Below are positions 1-7,615 of a stretch of DNA of 64,000 nt, piece after piece (positions within the stretch are counted from its first letter, which is position 1; each line of letters starts with the position of its first letter). This DNA is from Pantoea sp. Lij88 (lineage in GTDB: Bacteria; Pseudomonadota; Gammaproteobacteria; Enterobacterales; Enterobacteriaceae). The stretch is taken from the NCBI RefSeq assembly GCF_030062155.1, contig NZ_CP118267.1, forward strand, positions 570,149-634,148. The letters run 5' to 3'. Both the position numbers and the translations under genes were made by a program. A model generated the notes under the pieces. It saw only the letters and a program-made list of their open reading frames with translations. It was not told the origin of the DNA and searched no databases.

Positions 1-389
1 GCGACTTTGGCACCCGGATCGGCTGCTACGGTAAATTTGTCACGGCATTCCAGCTGCGAGAACTTAGCAATCTGATCGGTATTGCCCGCGGTGACACCGA
101 TGACGGTCGCACCCTGTTTTTTAAATTCATCGGTCGCTTCAGCGAAATCATGCGCTTCGAGGGTACAGCCAGCGCTGAATGCAGCCGGGAAGAAGTAAAG
201 GACAACCGGGCCTTTTTTCAGAGCCTGCTGCAAAGAGAAGGTGGTCGATTTACCCGCCAGCGCGGCGTCGAGTTTAAAGTCCGGCGCTTTTTCACCGACC
301 TGTAACGCCGCAAAGGCGGATGTTGCCGGAACACTCAGTGCCAGCAGCGTAGCAACGGCCAGGGTTTTCAGGGTGTTTTTCATTGGCAT
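1..389 (-). CDS. periplasmic peroxiredoxin (C-terminus cut by window edge)
   Basis: An open frame enters from the left edge on the minus strand and starts at an ATG preceded by GGAGAGAGTA. A second ATG lies two codons later. The first 25 or so residues form a signal peptide ending near SAFA, so the protein is exported. The mature part begins with a thioredoxin-fold peroxiredoxin pattern: an APDFKL segment, then PAAFSAGCTLEAHDF, which fits the P-x3-(T/S)-x2-C peroxidatic motif, then VIGVTAGN. A second Cys in LECRDKF could act as resolving cysteine. Family role: thiol-dependent reduction of hydrogen peroxide or organic hydroperoxides, here in the periplasm. About 129 codons are visible of a usual 170-180. 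The partner reductant is unknown. The gene stands alone and diverges from the DUF4432 gene. Confidence 0.85.
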   Translation of the reverse strand, partial: MPMKNTLKTLAVATLLALSVPATSAFAALQVGEKAPDFKLDAALAGKSTTFSLQQALKKGPVVLYFFPAAFSAGCTLEAHDFAEATDEFKKQGATVIGVTAGNTDQIAKFSQLECRDKFTVAADPGAKV

Positions 390-747
390 TACTCTCTCCA
401 TTGACGAACAGACGGAGTTGTCTGACGTCTCTGATAAAAGGTTCGTTCAAAAATGGAAAAAGTTGCGCGGTTTTGAAAATATTTTACGGTTTTTTTCTGA
501 CGGGTTATCAGCCGGTTAAATTTCTGCCCGGATTACTCATAGCTGAATCGAATACAGCTCATGCATCTCAGTTGCACATAATCAGTCGCCATTATTCTTT
601 TAATGCCGTTTTCTATGTGACTTAACTCTCAATAATGCCCCTGAATAGCGCCAATTTATCGTCAGGTGAGCATCGTCACGTTTCTGCTGAGCCTCAACCA
701 GTAAATTCCGTTTATGGAATAAAAAAACGATTCAGCAAATGGGGTGA
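390..747. other. divergent intergenic region, peroxiredoxin / DUF4432
   Basis: AT-rich 358-bp spacer between two divergent exported-protein genes, so it must hold both promoters. I see a small inverted repeat ATTCC-N6-GGAAT at about 705-720 just before the plus-strand gene. I see no convincing operator and no additional coding sequence. A plus-strand frame here overlaps the peroxiredoxin signal-peptide region and is not believable. Confidence 0.4.
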
Positions 748-1959
748 ATGATGAAGATTAAACTGGCATTAACGGTCCTGGCGGTTCTGGTTTCAGGTTC
801 TGCAGCGGCGAAAACATGGGTGCTGACGAGTGCTGAACAGGGCACAGAGCAGGGAAACTGGCAGATCTCCAGTGGTGAGCTGAAGTTTCAGGGCAAGCCG
901 TTCAGCATTGAGCAAAAAGTTCTGCATGGCGGCAAGCAGGAAGGCAGTAAAATCCTCACCATTCACAGTCAGGATGGCCTGACCATCACGCTCAGCCCGA
1001 CCCGTGGCATGAACCTGCTGCGCGTTGAAGGTTTTGGTACGCGTATGGGCTGGGATTCACCGGTTAAAGAGGTGGTCAATCCTGCTTACATCAATCTGGA
1101 AAGCCGCAACGGTCTGGGCTGGCTGGACGGCTTCAACGAGATGATGGTGCGTTGCGGTTACGAATGGACCGGTCATCCAGTGACAGACCAGGGGCGTATC
1201 TACACGCTGCACGGTAAAGCGGGTAACACGCCGGTTTCACAGCTGGAAGTTGAAGTGGCCGACGCCGCACCGCATGAAATCCGCATTCGCGGTCTGATTA
1301 AAGAGAGCACTTTCAAGAAAACCGATTTGCAGACCATGACCGAACTGCGCTACGTGCCGGGCAGCAACAGCTTCAGCCTGCATGATGTGTTAACGAACCA
1401 CGGTGACTATCCACACGATTACCAGATCATCTATCACAGCAACTTAGGCAAACCTATTCTGGAAGAGGGCGCGCGTTTCCTGGCCCCGATGTCCGGCATC
1501 AGCCCGTTCAATGATTACGCGAAAGCCGGATTAAAGGACTGGCAGACCTACAAAGGTCCGACCAAAGACTTTGACGAAATGGTGTTCAATATCAAGCCGC
1601 TTTCAGACAGTAACCATCAGACCGTCGCTGCGGTGATTAATAAAGCCGGAAACAGCGGTGCGTCGATCCAGTTCGATACCCGCCAGCTCCCGATGCTGAC
1701 CTTATGGAAAAATACTGACACCCTGAAGCAGGGTTATGTGACCGGCATCGAGCCAGGCACGAGTTATGCCTATCCGGTTACCATCGAACGCGAGCAAAAG
1801 CGCGTGAAGCAACTGGAACCTGGCGCGAGTACGGCATTTGATCTGACGTATACGCTGCTGCACAGCAGCGAGCAGGTTAATGACGTTGAGAAACGCATTA
1901 AGGGCATTCAGGGTGAGACGAAGATAGATGTGAGCGAGACGCCGATAGCGAAAGAGTAA
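748..1959 (+). CDS. secreted DUF4432 (aldose 1-epimerase-like) protein
   Basis: A 403-residue protein with a clear Sec signal peptide (hydrophobic core at about residues 4-18, cleavage near SAAA-KT), so periplasmic. The rest matches the DUF4432 family, a galactose-mutarotase-like beta-sandwich. Typical signs are the SPTRGMNLLRVEG segment, the NGLGWLDGFNEMMVRCG segment, and a late PMLTLWKN strand followed by GIEPGT. Enzyme activity in this family is poorly known, so sugar epimerase activity is only inferred from the fold. Two in-frame ATGs (748 and 751) follow a GGGGTGA ribosome site; either could be used. The gene is monocistronic and ends in a strong hairpin. No sugar transporter or regulator is adjacent to suggest the substrate. 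Confidence 0.8.
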   Translation: MMKIKLALTVLAVLVSGSAAAKTWVLTSAEQGTEQGNWQISSGELKFQGKPFSIEQKVLHGGKQEGSKILTIHSQDGLTITLSPTRGMNLLRVEGFGTRMGWDSPVKEVVNPAYINLESRNGLGWLDGFNEMMVRCGYEWTGHPVTDQGRIYTLHGKAGNTPVSQLEVEVADAAPHEIRIRGLIKESTFKKTDLQTMTELRYVPGSNSFSLHDVLTNHGDYPHDYQIIYHSNLGKPILEEGARFLAPMSGISPFNDYAKAGLKDWQTYKGPTKDFDEMVFNIKPLSDSNHQTVAAVINKAGNSGASIQFDTRQLPMLTLWKNTDTLKQGYVTGIEPGTSYAYPVTIEREQKRVKQLEPGASTAFDLTYTLLHSSEQVNDVEKRIKGIQGETKIDVSETPIAKE

Positions 1960-1973
1960 CTGGCTTAATGGCT

Positions 1974-2003
1974 TAAAATCCCGACATATGTTGGGATTTT
2001 TTA
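1974..2003 (+). terminator. intrinsic terminator after DUF4432 gene
   Basis: Inverted repeat AAAATCCC...GGGATTTT around ACATATGT, followed by a run of T. It lies 15 bases after the stop codon and separates this gene from the parDE operon. Confidence 0.8.
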
Positions 2004-2105
2004 TTCGATGGTTCAATTAGTCAGGCTGTTTCATCACGGCGATAAGCAGGCAAAGTAGTGGCTAAACGTTAAGCCGAAAGTTGATGGAGAAGAGTAACTC
2101 TGAAA

Positions 2106-2130
2106 TACTAACAGTTATTAACTGATAGTA
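2106..2130. promoter_or_regulatory. palindromic operator upstream of parDE
   Basis: A 25-bp near-perfect palindrome: arms TACTAACAGTTA and TAACTGATAGTA about a central T, matching at 11 of 12 pairs. It ends 19 bp before the parD start and probably overlaps the promoter. ParD-type RHH antitoxins bind such palindromes to repress their own operon, so this is the likely autoregulatory site. The location and symmetry are seen; the binding is inferred. Confidence 0.65.
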
Positions 2131-2149
2131 ATTCTGACGGAGAGAAATT

Positions 2150-2410
2150 ATGCCTACCAGCGTAGCACTCAGTCCTTATTTCGAAGCGTTTATACGTGAA
2201 CAGATTGAAAGCGGGCGATATAACAACACCAGTGAAGTGATCCGTGCGGGGCTCAGGGCTCTGGAAGAGCGGGAGCAGCAGATGAAACTTGATGCTCTGC
2301 AAAAAGCGGTCAATGCAGGTATAAACAGCGGCGAGAGCAAAAACGCGGAAGAGGTTTTTGGACGGCTGTCGCAAAAATATCGGCGGCAGGCCGAAGGTGG
2401 TCAATCATAA
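2150..2410 (+). CDS. parD: ParD-family antitoxin
   Basis: An 86-residue protein that matches the ParD/CopG ribbon-helix-helix antitoxin pattern. The N-terminal segment VALSPYFEAFIREQIESGRYNNTSEVIRAGLRALEE is represented by a short beta strand followed by the SGRYNNTSEVIRAGL helix-turn-helix signature. The charged C-terminal half should wrap the toxin. It neutralises the ParE toxin encoded directly downstream and, with it, represses the operon. Ribosome site GGAGAG precedes the ATG. The stop codon overlaps the parE start by one base, which gives translational coupling. The order antitoxin first, toxin second is the normal one. A palindromic operator lies just upstream. Confidence 0.9.
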   Translation: MPTSVALSPYFEAFIREQIESGRYNNTSEVIRAGLRALEEREQQMKLDALQKAVNAGINSGESKNAEEVFGRLSQKYRRQAEGGQS

Positions 2411-2724
2411 TGAAACTGGGTATATCGCCTCTGGCTGAACAGGATTTAGAGTCGATCGGTGACTATATCGCTCAGGATAACCCGGTGCGTGCGGTGAGTT
2501 TCACGGAAGAACTATACCAGCAGTGTCTGCTGATAGCAGAATCGCCGGTTATCTATAAAGAAAGACCGGAGCCTGGACAAAGCGTCAGAACTTGTGCTTA
2601 CGGGCGCTATCTCATTGTATTCAGGGTGCTGGACACGGAAGTCCGTGTAGAGAGGCTCCTTCATGGTTCGCGGGATATCATCACAATATTCTCTGAGCAG
2701 GAAACGCCGAAAAGCCCTCTGTGA
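2410..2724 (+). CDS. parE: ParE/RelE-family toxin
   Basis: A 104-residue protein of the RelE/ParE superfamily. It shows the N-terminal ISPLAEQDLESIGDYIAQDNP helix pair and the family-typical VRTCAYGRYLIVFR strand, then RVERLLHGSRD with the conserved Arg and the HGSRD end. ParE members poison DNA gyrase, whereas RelE members cleave mRNA on the ribosome. The gyrase type is more likely because the partner is ParD, but the target is inferred. Length is normal and the frame is intact, so the pair is probably active. The start codon overlaps the parD stop by one base. No terminator is obvious after it. Confidence 0.9.
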   Translation: MKLGISPLAEQDLESIGDYIAQDNPVRAVSFTEELYQQCLLIAESPVIYKERPEPGQSVRTCAYGRYLIVFRVLDTEVRVERLLHGSRDIITIFSEQETPKSPL

Positions 2725-3056
2725 GCGGAGTAAAGGCTATTCCAGAAAGATATGGAAATGCCTGAGAGATACAATCATGCAGATTAGTTGCAATATATAC
2801 TTGGCGTTTTAAGTAAAAAGCTGAATGGGGGAGTTTATTAAGTTACTGGGTTCGAGCCTGATATGTTATTTAACATAAGATAGATTATGCGCACCTATGT
2901 TTGGCTCAATTGCACTGCAGTTACCCTCATTAAGGTAATCTTACATGACCACATCAGGTTACCTGCTGAGAACCTGTGATAACGGTTTCTGGTTTGAGGT
3001 TTTTCACCTCAGACGCGGAATGACTTACAGGCACGAAGTCAGGCGTTACTCGGTAA

Positions 3057-3500
3057 TTAATCCAACATCGAGCAGATATCAGGAATATTTGAGGGATAAA
3101 CCACGTCATCAGTGGTTCGTAGTTCATTCAGATCCCACCAGTGATAATGATCAATGACGGTTTTTTCATTCTCACTCCATCCGCTGGTACTGATGTCTTC
3201 ATCATCTATTTTAATTAAATAAAATTGCTCATGTGCCAGAACCACCTCACCGCTGGGGAGCGTCATTTCAAAAGCTCTCTCTGTTAACGACTGTCCCACA
3301 TCATGAACGTTAATACCGGTTTCTTCCCTGAGTTCCCTGATGGCTGCCTGCTCAAAAGTCTCTCCTGATTCCAGGCCTCCACCAGGCGTTGCCCAGTATG
3401 ATCTCCCTGCCAGCGCATCATTTTCATGCCTGAACCTGAATAATAAAACCTGATTGAGTGAGTTTATAATAAGTAAGCGTGCAGAATTACGGGTGCGCAC
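3057..3500 (-). CDS. Nudix hydrolase
   Basis: A 147-residue protein carrying a complete Nudix box at residues 41-63 (G-x5-E-x7-REL-REE-x-GI), which binds the divalent metal and catalyses cleavage of a nucleoside diphosphate linked to another group. The N-terminal strand RNSARLLIINSLNQVLLF is typical of the fold. The C-terminal WWDLNEL segment is common in the ADP-ribose/8-oxo-dGTP-like subgroups, but the substrate cannot be told. It probably cleans up damaged or excess nucleotides in the cytoplasm. It is a single gene on the minus strand between the TA pair and an ABC binding protein, with no operon partner. Confidence 0.85.
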   Translation of the reverse strand: MRTRNSARLLIINSLNQVLLFRFRHENDALAGRSYWATPGGGLESGETFEQAAIRELREETGINVHDVGQSLTERAFEMTLPSGEVVLAHEQFYLIKIDDEDISTSGWSENEKTVIDHYHWWDLNELRTTDDVVYPSNIPDICSMLD

Positions 3501-3861
3501 AGGGTAACTCCTTTTTTATTTCAGTTCCATTCAGCATAACTGTTTTTGAAGGTAGAAATAAAACAGTGTCGAAGTAAAATAACAAGTTATCATATCCCGG
3601 ATTTCTCCTGGCCCTGCCACATAGACTCAGATCCCGCCCCCAGCGCCTGCTGTTCCTGCTCTGATTAATGAGATCTCGCTTTAGAAAATAACGTACTTTG
3701 CATTAAGCAAAATTTAACGCCGCATAAATAATTCGCACATCCCCTTAATAACATAAGATTTTACTCTGGCAGAACACGGTTTATTCGCTGGCAGGAAAAC
3801 AGGCTGCATGTTATTAAATTTGAATGTCGTGCATAAATTCATCTGCCTTCGGGAAATAAAT
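3501..3861. other. divergent intergenic region, Nudix / binding protein
   Basis: About 360 bp of AT-rich DNA between divergent genes. It must contain both promoters. A plus-strand frame runs into the binding-protein gene from 3808, but that extension has no ribosome site and would place 18 residues before the signal peptide. I looked for ArgR-type boxes because the downstream gene is a basic-amino-acid-type binding protein; only poor matches occur (around 3720-3735 and 3832-3845). Confidence 0.35.
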
Positions 3862-4632
3862 ATGAAAAAGAGCTTATCTCTTGCGTTACTGTTTTCGCTG
3901 ACCGCGTTTGCCCAGGGTGCACTGGCGCAGCAGACACTGCGCTTTGGCGTTGATCCAACGTTCCCGCCATTTGAATCCAGGGCGGCGGATGGCACATTGC
4001 AGGGTTTTGATATCGATATTGGCAATGCCATCTGCGCGCAGGCCAAAGTGAAGTGTCAGTGGGTGCAGATGGGATTTGATAGCAGCATCCCTGCCCTTCA
4101 GGCGAAGAAATTTGATGCGATCCTGTCTGCGATGTCGATGACCGATAAGCGCCGTCAGCAGGTAGCATTCAGCGATATGTTGTACAACACGCCAAGTGCT
4201 CTGCTGGCACCGACTGCCAGCAAACTGACGACCGACGTTGCTTCACTGCGTGGAAAGACGATCGGGGTGGCTCAGGGCACTATCCAGGAAACCTACGCCA
4301 AAACCAAATGGGAGTCACAGGGCGTCAAAATCGTCTCTTATCCTAATCAGATGGAAGTCTATCCGGATCTGGTCGCCGGGCGTCTTGATGGCAGCCTGGC
4401 TAACGCGGTCTCCGCTGAACAGGGCTTCCTCACCACGCCTGAAGGCAAGCCGTACGCCATCAAAGGAACCCTGGTGGATAAAGTCATCTTCGGTGATGGC
4501 GTGGGTATCGCATTACGCAAGGGAGATGAAGCGAACCTGAAGATGATCAACACGGCGCTGGCGGAGATCCATAAAAACGGGACTTATGACCAGCTGACGA
4601 AAAAGTACTTTAAATTCAAGGTTTATCCCTGA
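3862..4632 (+). CDS. periplasmic amino-acid-binding protein of an ABC importer (orphan)
   Basis: The start is placed at the ATG at 3862, after GGGAAATAAAT, which gives a clean signal peptide (MKKSLSLALLFSLTAFA, cleavage near ALAQ). Mature protein of about 235 residues belongs to bacterial solute-binding family 3, the ArtI/HisJ/ArgT type: LRFGVDPTFPPFES, then GFDIDIGNAIC, then the AILSAMSMTDKRRQQVAFSDM hinge signature, and a C-terminal NGTYDQLTKKYF. Such proteins deliver lysine, arginine, ornithine or histidine to an inner-membrane ABC permease. No permease or ATPase gene is adjacent, so it must share a transporter encoded elsewhere. A DUF2817 enzyme follows after 36 bp on the same strand and may be co-transcribed. 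Confidence 0.85.
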   Translation: MKKSLSLALLFSLTAFAQGALAQQTLRFGVDPTFPPFESRAADGTLQGFDIDIGNAICAQAKVKCQWVQMGFDSSIPALQAKKFDAILSAMSMTDKRRQQVAFSDMLYNTPSALLAPTASKLTTDVASLRGKTIGVAQGTIQETYAKTKWESQGVKIVSYPNQMEVYPDLVAGRLDGSLANAVSAEQGFLTTPEGKPYAIKGTLVDKVIFGDGVGIALRKGDEANLKMINTALAEIHKNGTYDQLTKKYFKFKVYP

Positions 4633-4668
4633 TTAATACCGGGCTAATACTTGCAGAGGCGGAATAGA

Positions 4669-5742
4669 ATGACATTGCCCGACTACCGCGCTCAGCGCGC
4701 ACGCTTTCTGGCCGCTGCGGAGCGCAAAGGGGCTGAGATGACCTCGTATCAGCATCCTCTTCCTGGTCCGCAGGTCGAATCGCTGTATACGGATGTGGCA
4801 CGACTGGGACCTGCCACGGCATCGCGTCTGATGCTGGTCGTCTCCGGCACGCACGGCGTCGAAGGCTATTATGGTTCAGATTGTCAGATCGCCTGGCTTG
4901 ATTCGCTGGACGAAAAAGCCTTGCCGGCTGACACCGCGCTGCTGCTGATCCATCTGCTCAATCCGTGGGGCGCGGCGCATTTACGGCGCGTGAACGAAGA
5001 CAATATCGACCTCAACCGTAACTTTATCGACTTCAGCCAGCCGGTGCCTGCTAACCCGGATTATGCGCAGTGGCACGGTCTCTATCATGGCGACCGTGCC
5101 AGCGCGGATCGGCAACTGGCTCAGGCACTGGAGAACGCAGGCTGGCAGTCGGTTAAACGCGTGGTGGAAGCCGGACAGTATACCTTTGCTGATGGCTTCT
5201 TCTTCGGCGGGCACCAGCCCAGCTGGTCATATCAAACGATGAAAACCATCATCGAACAGCATCTCTCGGTTGCGAAAACCATCATCAGTTTTGACCTTCA
5301 TACCGGGGCCGGCGCATGGGGGCATCCGATGCTGCTCTCTATCGCAGAGCAGCGTTATGCGGCCCATGACTGGGGCAAAGCCATTTACGGCGAATGGCTG
5401 ACCTTGTTATTTACAGGTGCCGGACGTGACAGCGTAACGGGCGTGACGGCAACGGCGACAGGGTATCTGTCGCAATATCTGCTGACGTCGCTGGCGGACA
5501 CTCAAATATTGCCGTTGGTCGTGGAATGCGGAACTTACGAGGGTCAGGATATGCATCAGCGGGTTCGTGAAGATCACTGGCTGCATCTCTATGGCGATCC
5601 CGCCAGTGCGGCTGGCCAGGCGTTGAAGCAGCAACTGGTCGAGGGATTCTGGCCCGAAGATGCGGACTGGCGTGCGTTAGTGGCTTTCCGCACGCAGCAA
5701 ATCTTTCTGCGCGGCTGGCGTGCCCTTGCAGACACGCCCTGA
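4669..5742 (+). CDS. DUF2817 M14-like metallopeptidase family protein
   Basis: A 357-residue cytoplasmic protein with no signal peptide. An upstream in-frame TTG at 4651 exists, but the ATG at 4669 follows AGAGGCGGAA and is preferred. The protein matches DUF2817, a branch of the zinc carboxypeptidase (M14) clan. Visible signatures are VSGTHGVEGYYGS (first metal-site loop with His and Glu), LLNPWGAAHLRRVNEDNIDLNRNF (the Arg/Asn substrate carboxylate region) and SFDLHTGAGAWG (the second metal His). Likely action is hydrolysis of a peptide or amide with a free carboxylate. Its position directly behind an amino-acid-binding protein suggests use of an imported small peptide or acyl amino acid, which is inference. 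Confidence 0.8.
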   Translation: MTLPDYRAQRARFLAAAERKGAEMTSYQHPLPGPQVESLYTDVARLGPATASRLMLVVSGTHGVEGYYGSDCQIAWLDSLDEKALPADTALLLIHLLNPWGAAHLRRVNEDNIDLNRNFIDFSQPVPANPDYAQWHGLYHGDRASADRQLAQALENAGWQSVKRVVEAGQYTFADGFFFGGHQPSWSYQTMKTIIEQHLSVAKTIISFDLHTGAGAWGHPMLLSIAEQRYAAHDWGKAIYGEWLTLLFTGAGRDSVTGVTATATGYLSQYLLTSLADTQILPLVVECGTYEGQDMHQRVREDHWLHLYGDPASAAGQALKQQLVEGFWPEDADWRALVAFRTQQIFLRGWRALADTP

Positions 5743-5744
5743 TT

Positions 5745-6518
5745 TTATAGTCTGCCGTAAAAGGTCATCCGGGCTGTTTCTGACAACGCGATATCCGGCT
5801 GAGTATTGTAAGCCAGCACGGCCAGCATCCGGGTGACTTCGCCTTCCGTCGGAGTCACGCGATGCAGGGAATTCCGGCCGCGAAACAGCACCAGATCGCC
5901 GGCATTCATCTCCAGCGCGTCTACCGGCTGACGTTCGTCCAGTACAGCTTCGACGCCTGCGAAGTTCATCTCACCGGCATCGGCATCCCGCAGATCCTTC
6001 ACATACTGAAACACCCCGCCTGCCAGCGGTTTTTGTACCAGTAAGGTAATAGCAAAGGAGGAGTTGTCGAAGTGCCAGCCCAGCTCCTGTCCATGCGGCG
6101 CATAGTGCAGGTTGATTGAGGAAAGCGGGTCCGCGTAGGGATAAAGCGCTTCCTCGCCCAGCACATCACACAGGAAACGCTGGAACAGGGCGTCATTATA
6201 AAGCTGACGCAGCGGCGAATCGGCAGCAATCACATCATCCGTGATACAGCCTTTGGTGCTGAGTACGTCCCGATTGCGCGGGTGATCGGCGGGGAACGCC
6301 TCATCAGGCTTCATCAGATAGACATTGTGTTTGCTGCGGGTGTGATAAGCCAGATGACGCTGCGCATTGCCCTCTTCGATGATCGCCTCTAAAGCCTGTG
6401 GTTTTAAAAATTGACGTAATACCAGCGCGCCGGACTTGTTTAACTGCTCACGACAGCGTTGACGCCAGTCATGATCGGCCAGCGGATGAAGATCGAGACG
6501 AACAAGTGAACCAGACAT
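5745..6518 (-). CDS. 2-oxoglutarate/Fe(II)-dependent oxygenase family protein
   Basis: A 257-residue protein whose core is the double-stranded beta-helix of Fe(II)/2OG oxygenases. The iron triad is visible: the HxD in LGWHFDNSSF and the distal His in SLHRVTP, followed after about ten residues by the Arg in TRMLAVLAY that holds 2-oxoglutarate. The N-terminal part (RSKHNVYLMKPDEAF) is typical of small-molecule hydroxylases or halogenase-like members, but the substrate is unknown. A GTG at 6533 would add five residues; the ATG at 6518 is chosen because a GAGAA lies at usable distance. It is divergently arranged with a LysR regulator, which probably controls it. It converges on the DUF2817 gene with only two bases between. 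Confidence 0.8.
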   Translation of the reverse strand: MSGSLVRLDLHPLADHDWRQRCREQLNKSGALVLRQFLKPQALEAIIEEGNAQRHLAYHTRSKHNVYLMKPDEAFPADHPRNRDVLSTKGCITDDVIAADSPLRQLYNDALFQRFLCDVLGEEALYPYADPLSSINLHYAPHGQELGWHFDNSSFAITLLVQKPLAGGVFQYVKDLRDADAGEMNFAGVEAVLDERQPVDALEMNAGDLVLFRGRNSLHRVTPTEGEVTRMLAVLAYNTQPDIALSETARMTFYGRL

Positions 6519-6617
6519 AGCAACAATTCTCACGATGGGCAGGTGTGATGTTACTCTACCTGTCGCCTGCCACGCTGCGTAACGATAAAAACTTACTGCC
6601 CTGATAAGGAAGCGTTA

Positions 6618-7526
6618 ATGCCTGTCCAGTTGCCCCGGTTACCAAAAATCAGCGTCATACAATCCTTTAAAGTGGCCGCCGAACTGGGCAGCCTGGCAAA
6701 AGCCGCCGCCCAGCTGGCCTTAACCCCGGCGGCGGTCAGTCAGCAGATTCGCCAGCTGGAGGAGCAACTCGGCAGCGCCCTGTTTCTGCGCACGCAGAGT
6801 GGCGTGATGCTGACCGAAACCGGGAAAGAGTATCTGCGCTATGTCACCGAGGCTTTTGATATTCTGCACCTTGGCCAGCAAAACATCCGCCATGCGGCCA
6901 GCGCGCCAAAACTCACGGTCTACGCGTTACCGGCGCTGGCGTCGAAATGGCTGTTGCCCCGGCTGGCAAGCTGGCGCGACCATTGCCCGGATATCGATCT
7001 CTCGTTACACGGCACGCATTCTCAGGTCGATTTCACCGCGGTGCCTGCCGATTTTGTGATCTGCTTTGGTGAGGATCGTTATCCGCAGTCAGACAAGCTG
7101 AAGCTGTTTCAGGATGAGGTGCTGCCGGTCGCCAGTCCGGCTCTGTTACAACGCTTCACGCCGGAAACGATCTTAAGTCAGGCACCGCTGATCCACCTCG
7201 ACTGGGGTCATGAAGGCCGTTTTCTGCCGGACTGGCAAAGCTGGTTTCAGGCCAAAGGCATGGATGAACCCCTGCCGCAGCCCGCCTTCAGCTTTAACCT
7301 GACCTCGCTGGCGATTGATGCGGCGGTTGCGGGTGTGGGACTGCTGCTGGGACAGCGACGTCTTATCGCGCCGGAACTGGCGCGGGGCGATCTGGTAGTG
7401 GTAGATCACCTTTGCCTGCCGCTGAGTAAGCCCTATTTCCTTGCCTGGCCGCAACGCACGCTGAGCCAGCCTGGCAGTGAGGCGATGATCGACTGGTTGA
7501 GTGAGCTGGGCGCGAAAGGCGGATAG
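6618..7526 (+). CDS. LysR-family transcriptional regulator (GcvA-like)
   Basis: A 302-residue LysR-type regulator. The N-terminal winged helix-turn-helix is at about residues 10-70 (FKVAAELGSLAKAAAQLALTPAAVSQQIRQLEEQLG, given here by its start and end), with the linker helix after it and a periplasmic-binding-like effector domain to the C-terminus. The sequence is closest by eye to the GcvA subgroup. It is divergent from the 2OG oxygenase across a 99-bp spacer, the classic LysR arrangement, so that gene is the best candidate target. The effector is unknown. A GC-rich hairpin follows the stop codon. Confidence 0.88.
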   Translation: MPVQLPRLPKISVIQSFKVAAELGSLAKAAAQLALTPAAVSQQIRQLEEQLGSALFLRTQSGVMLTETGKEYLRYVTEAFDILHLGQQNIRHAASAPKLTVYALPALASKWLLPRLASWRDHCPDIDLSLHGTHSQVDFTAVPADFVICFGEDRYPQSDKLKLFQDEVLPVASPALLQRFTPETILSQAPLIHLDWGHEGRFLPDWQSWFQAKGMDEPLPQPAFSFNLTSLAIDAAVAGVGLLLGQRRLIAPELARGDLVVVDHLCLPLSKPYFLAWPQRTLSQPGSEAMIDWLSELGAKGG

Positions 7527-7534
7527 AGGGTGAT

Positions 7535-7569
7535 CTGCGCCCGCCAGCGTAAATTGTCAGCGGGCGCAG
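7535..7569. terminator. hairpin between LysR gene and carboxylase gene
   Basis: A perfect 10-bp stem (CTGCGCCCGC / GCGGGCGCAG) with a 15-base loop, lying between two convergent genes. There is no strong T run on either side, so it could be a weak bidirectional terminator. Confidence 0.5.
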
Positions 7570-7615
7570 TATCAGATGTTGAATGTCCTGCAAGGTTAGT
7601 CAGCTCTCTCCCTCG

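Noticed and set aside
2945..3157. 70-residue plus-strand frame before the Nudix gene
   Set aside because: Its second half is antisense to the Nudix gene, the ribosome site is weak, and the protein shows no family features.
3700..3861. ArgR boxes before the amino-acid-binding protein gene
   Set aside because: TGCAT/ATTCA-like halves occur but with wrong spacing.
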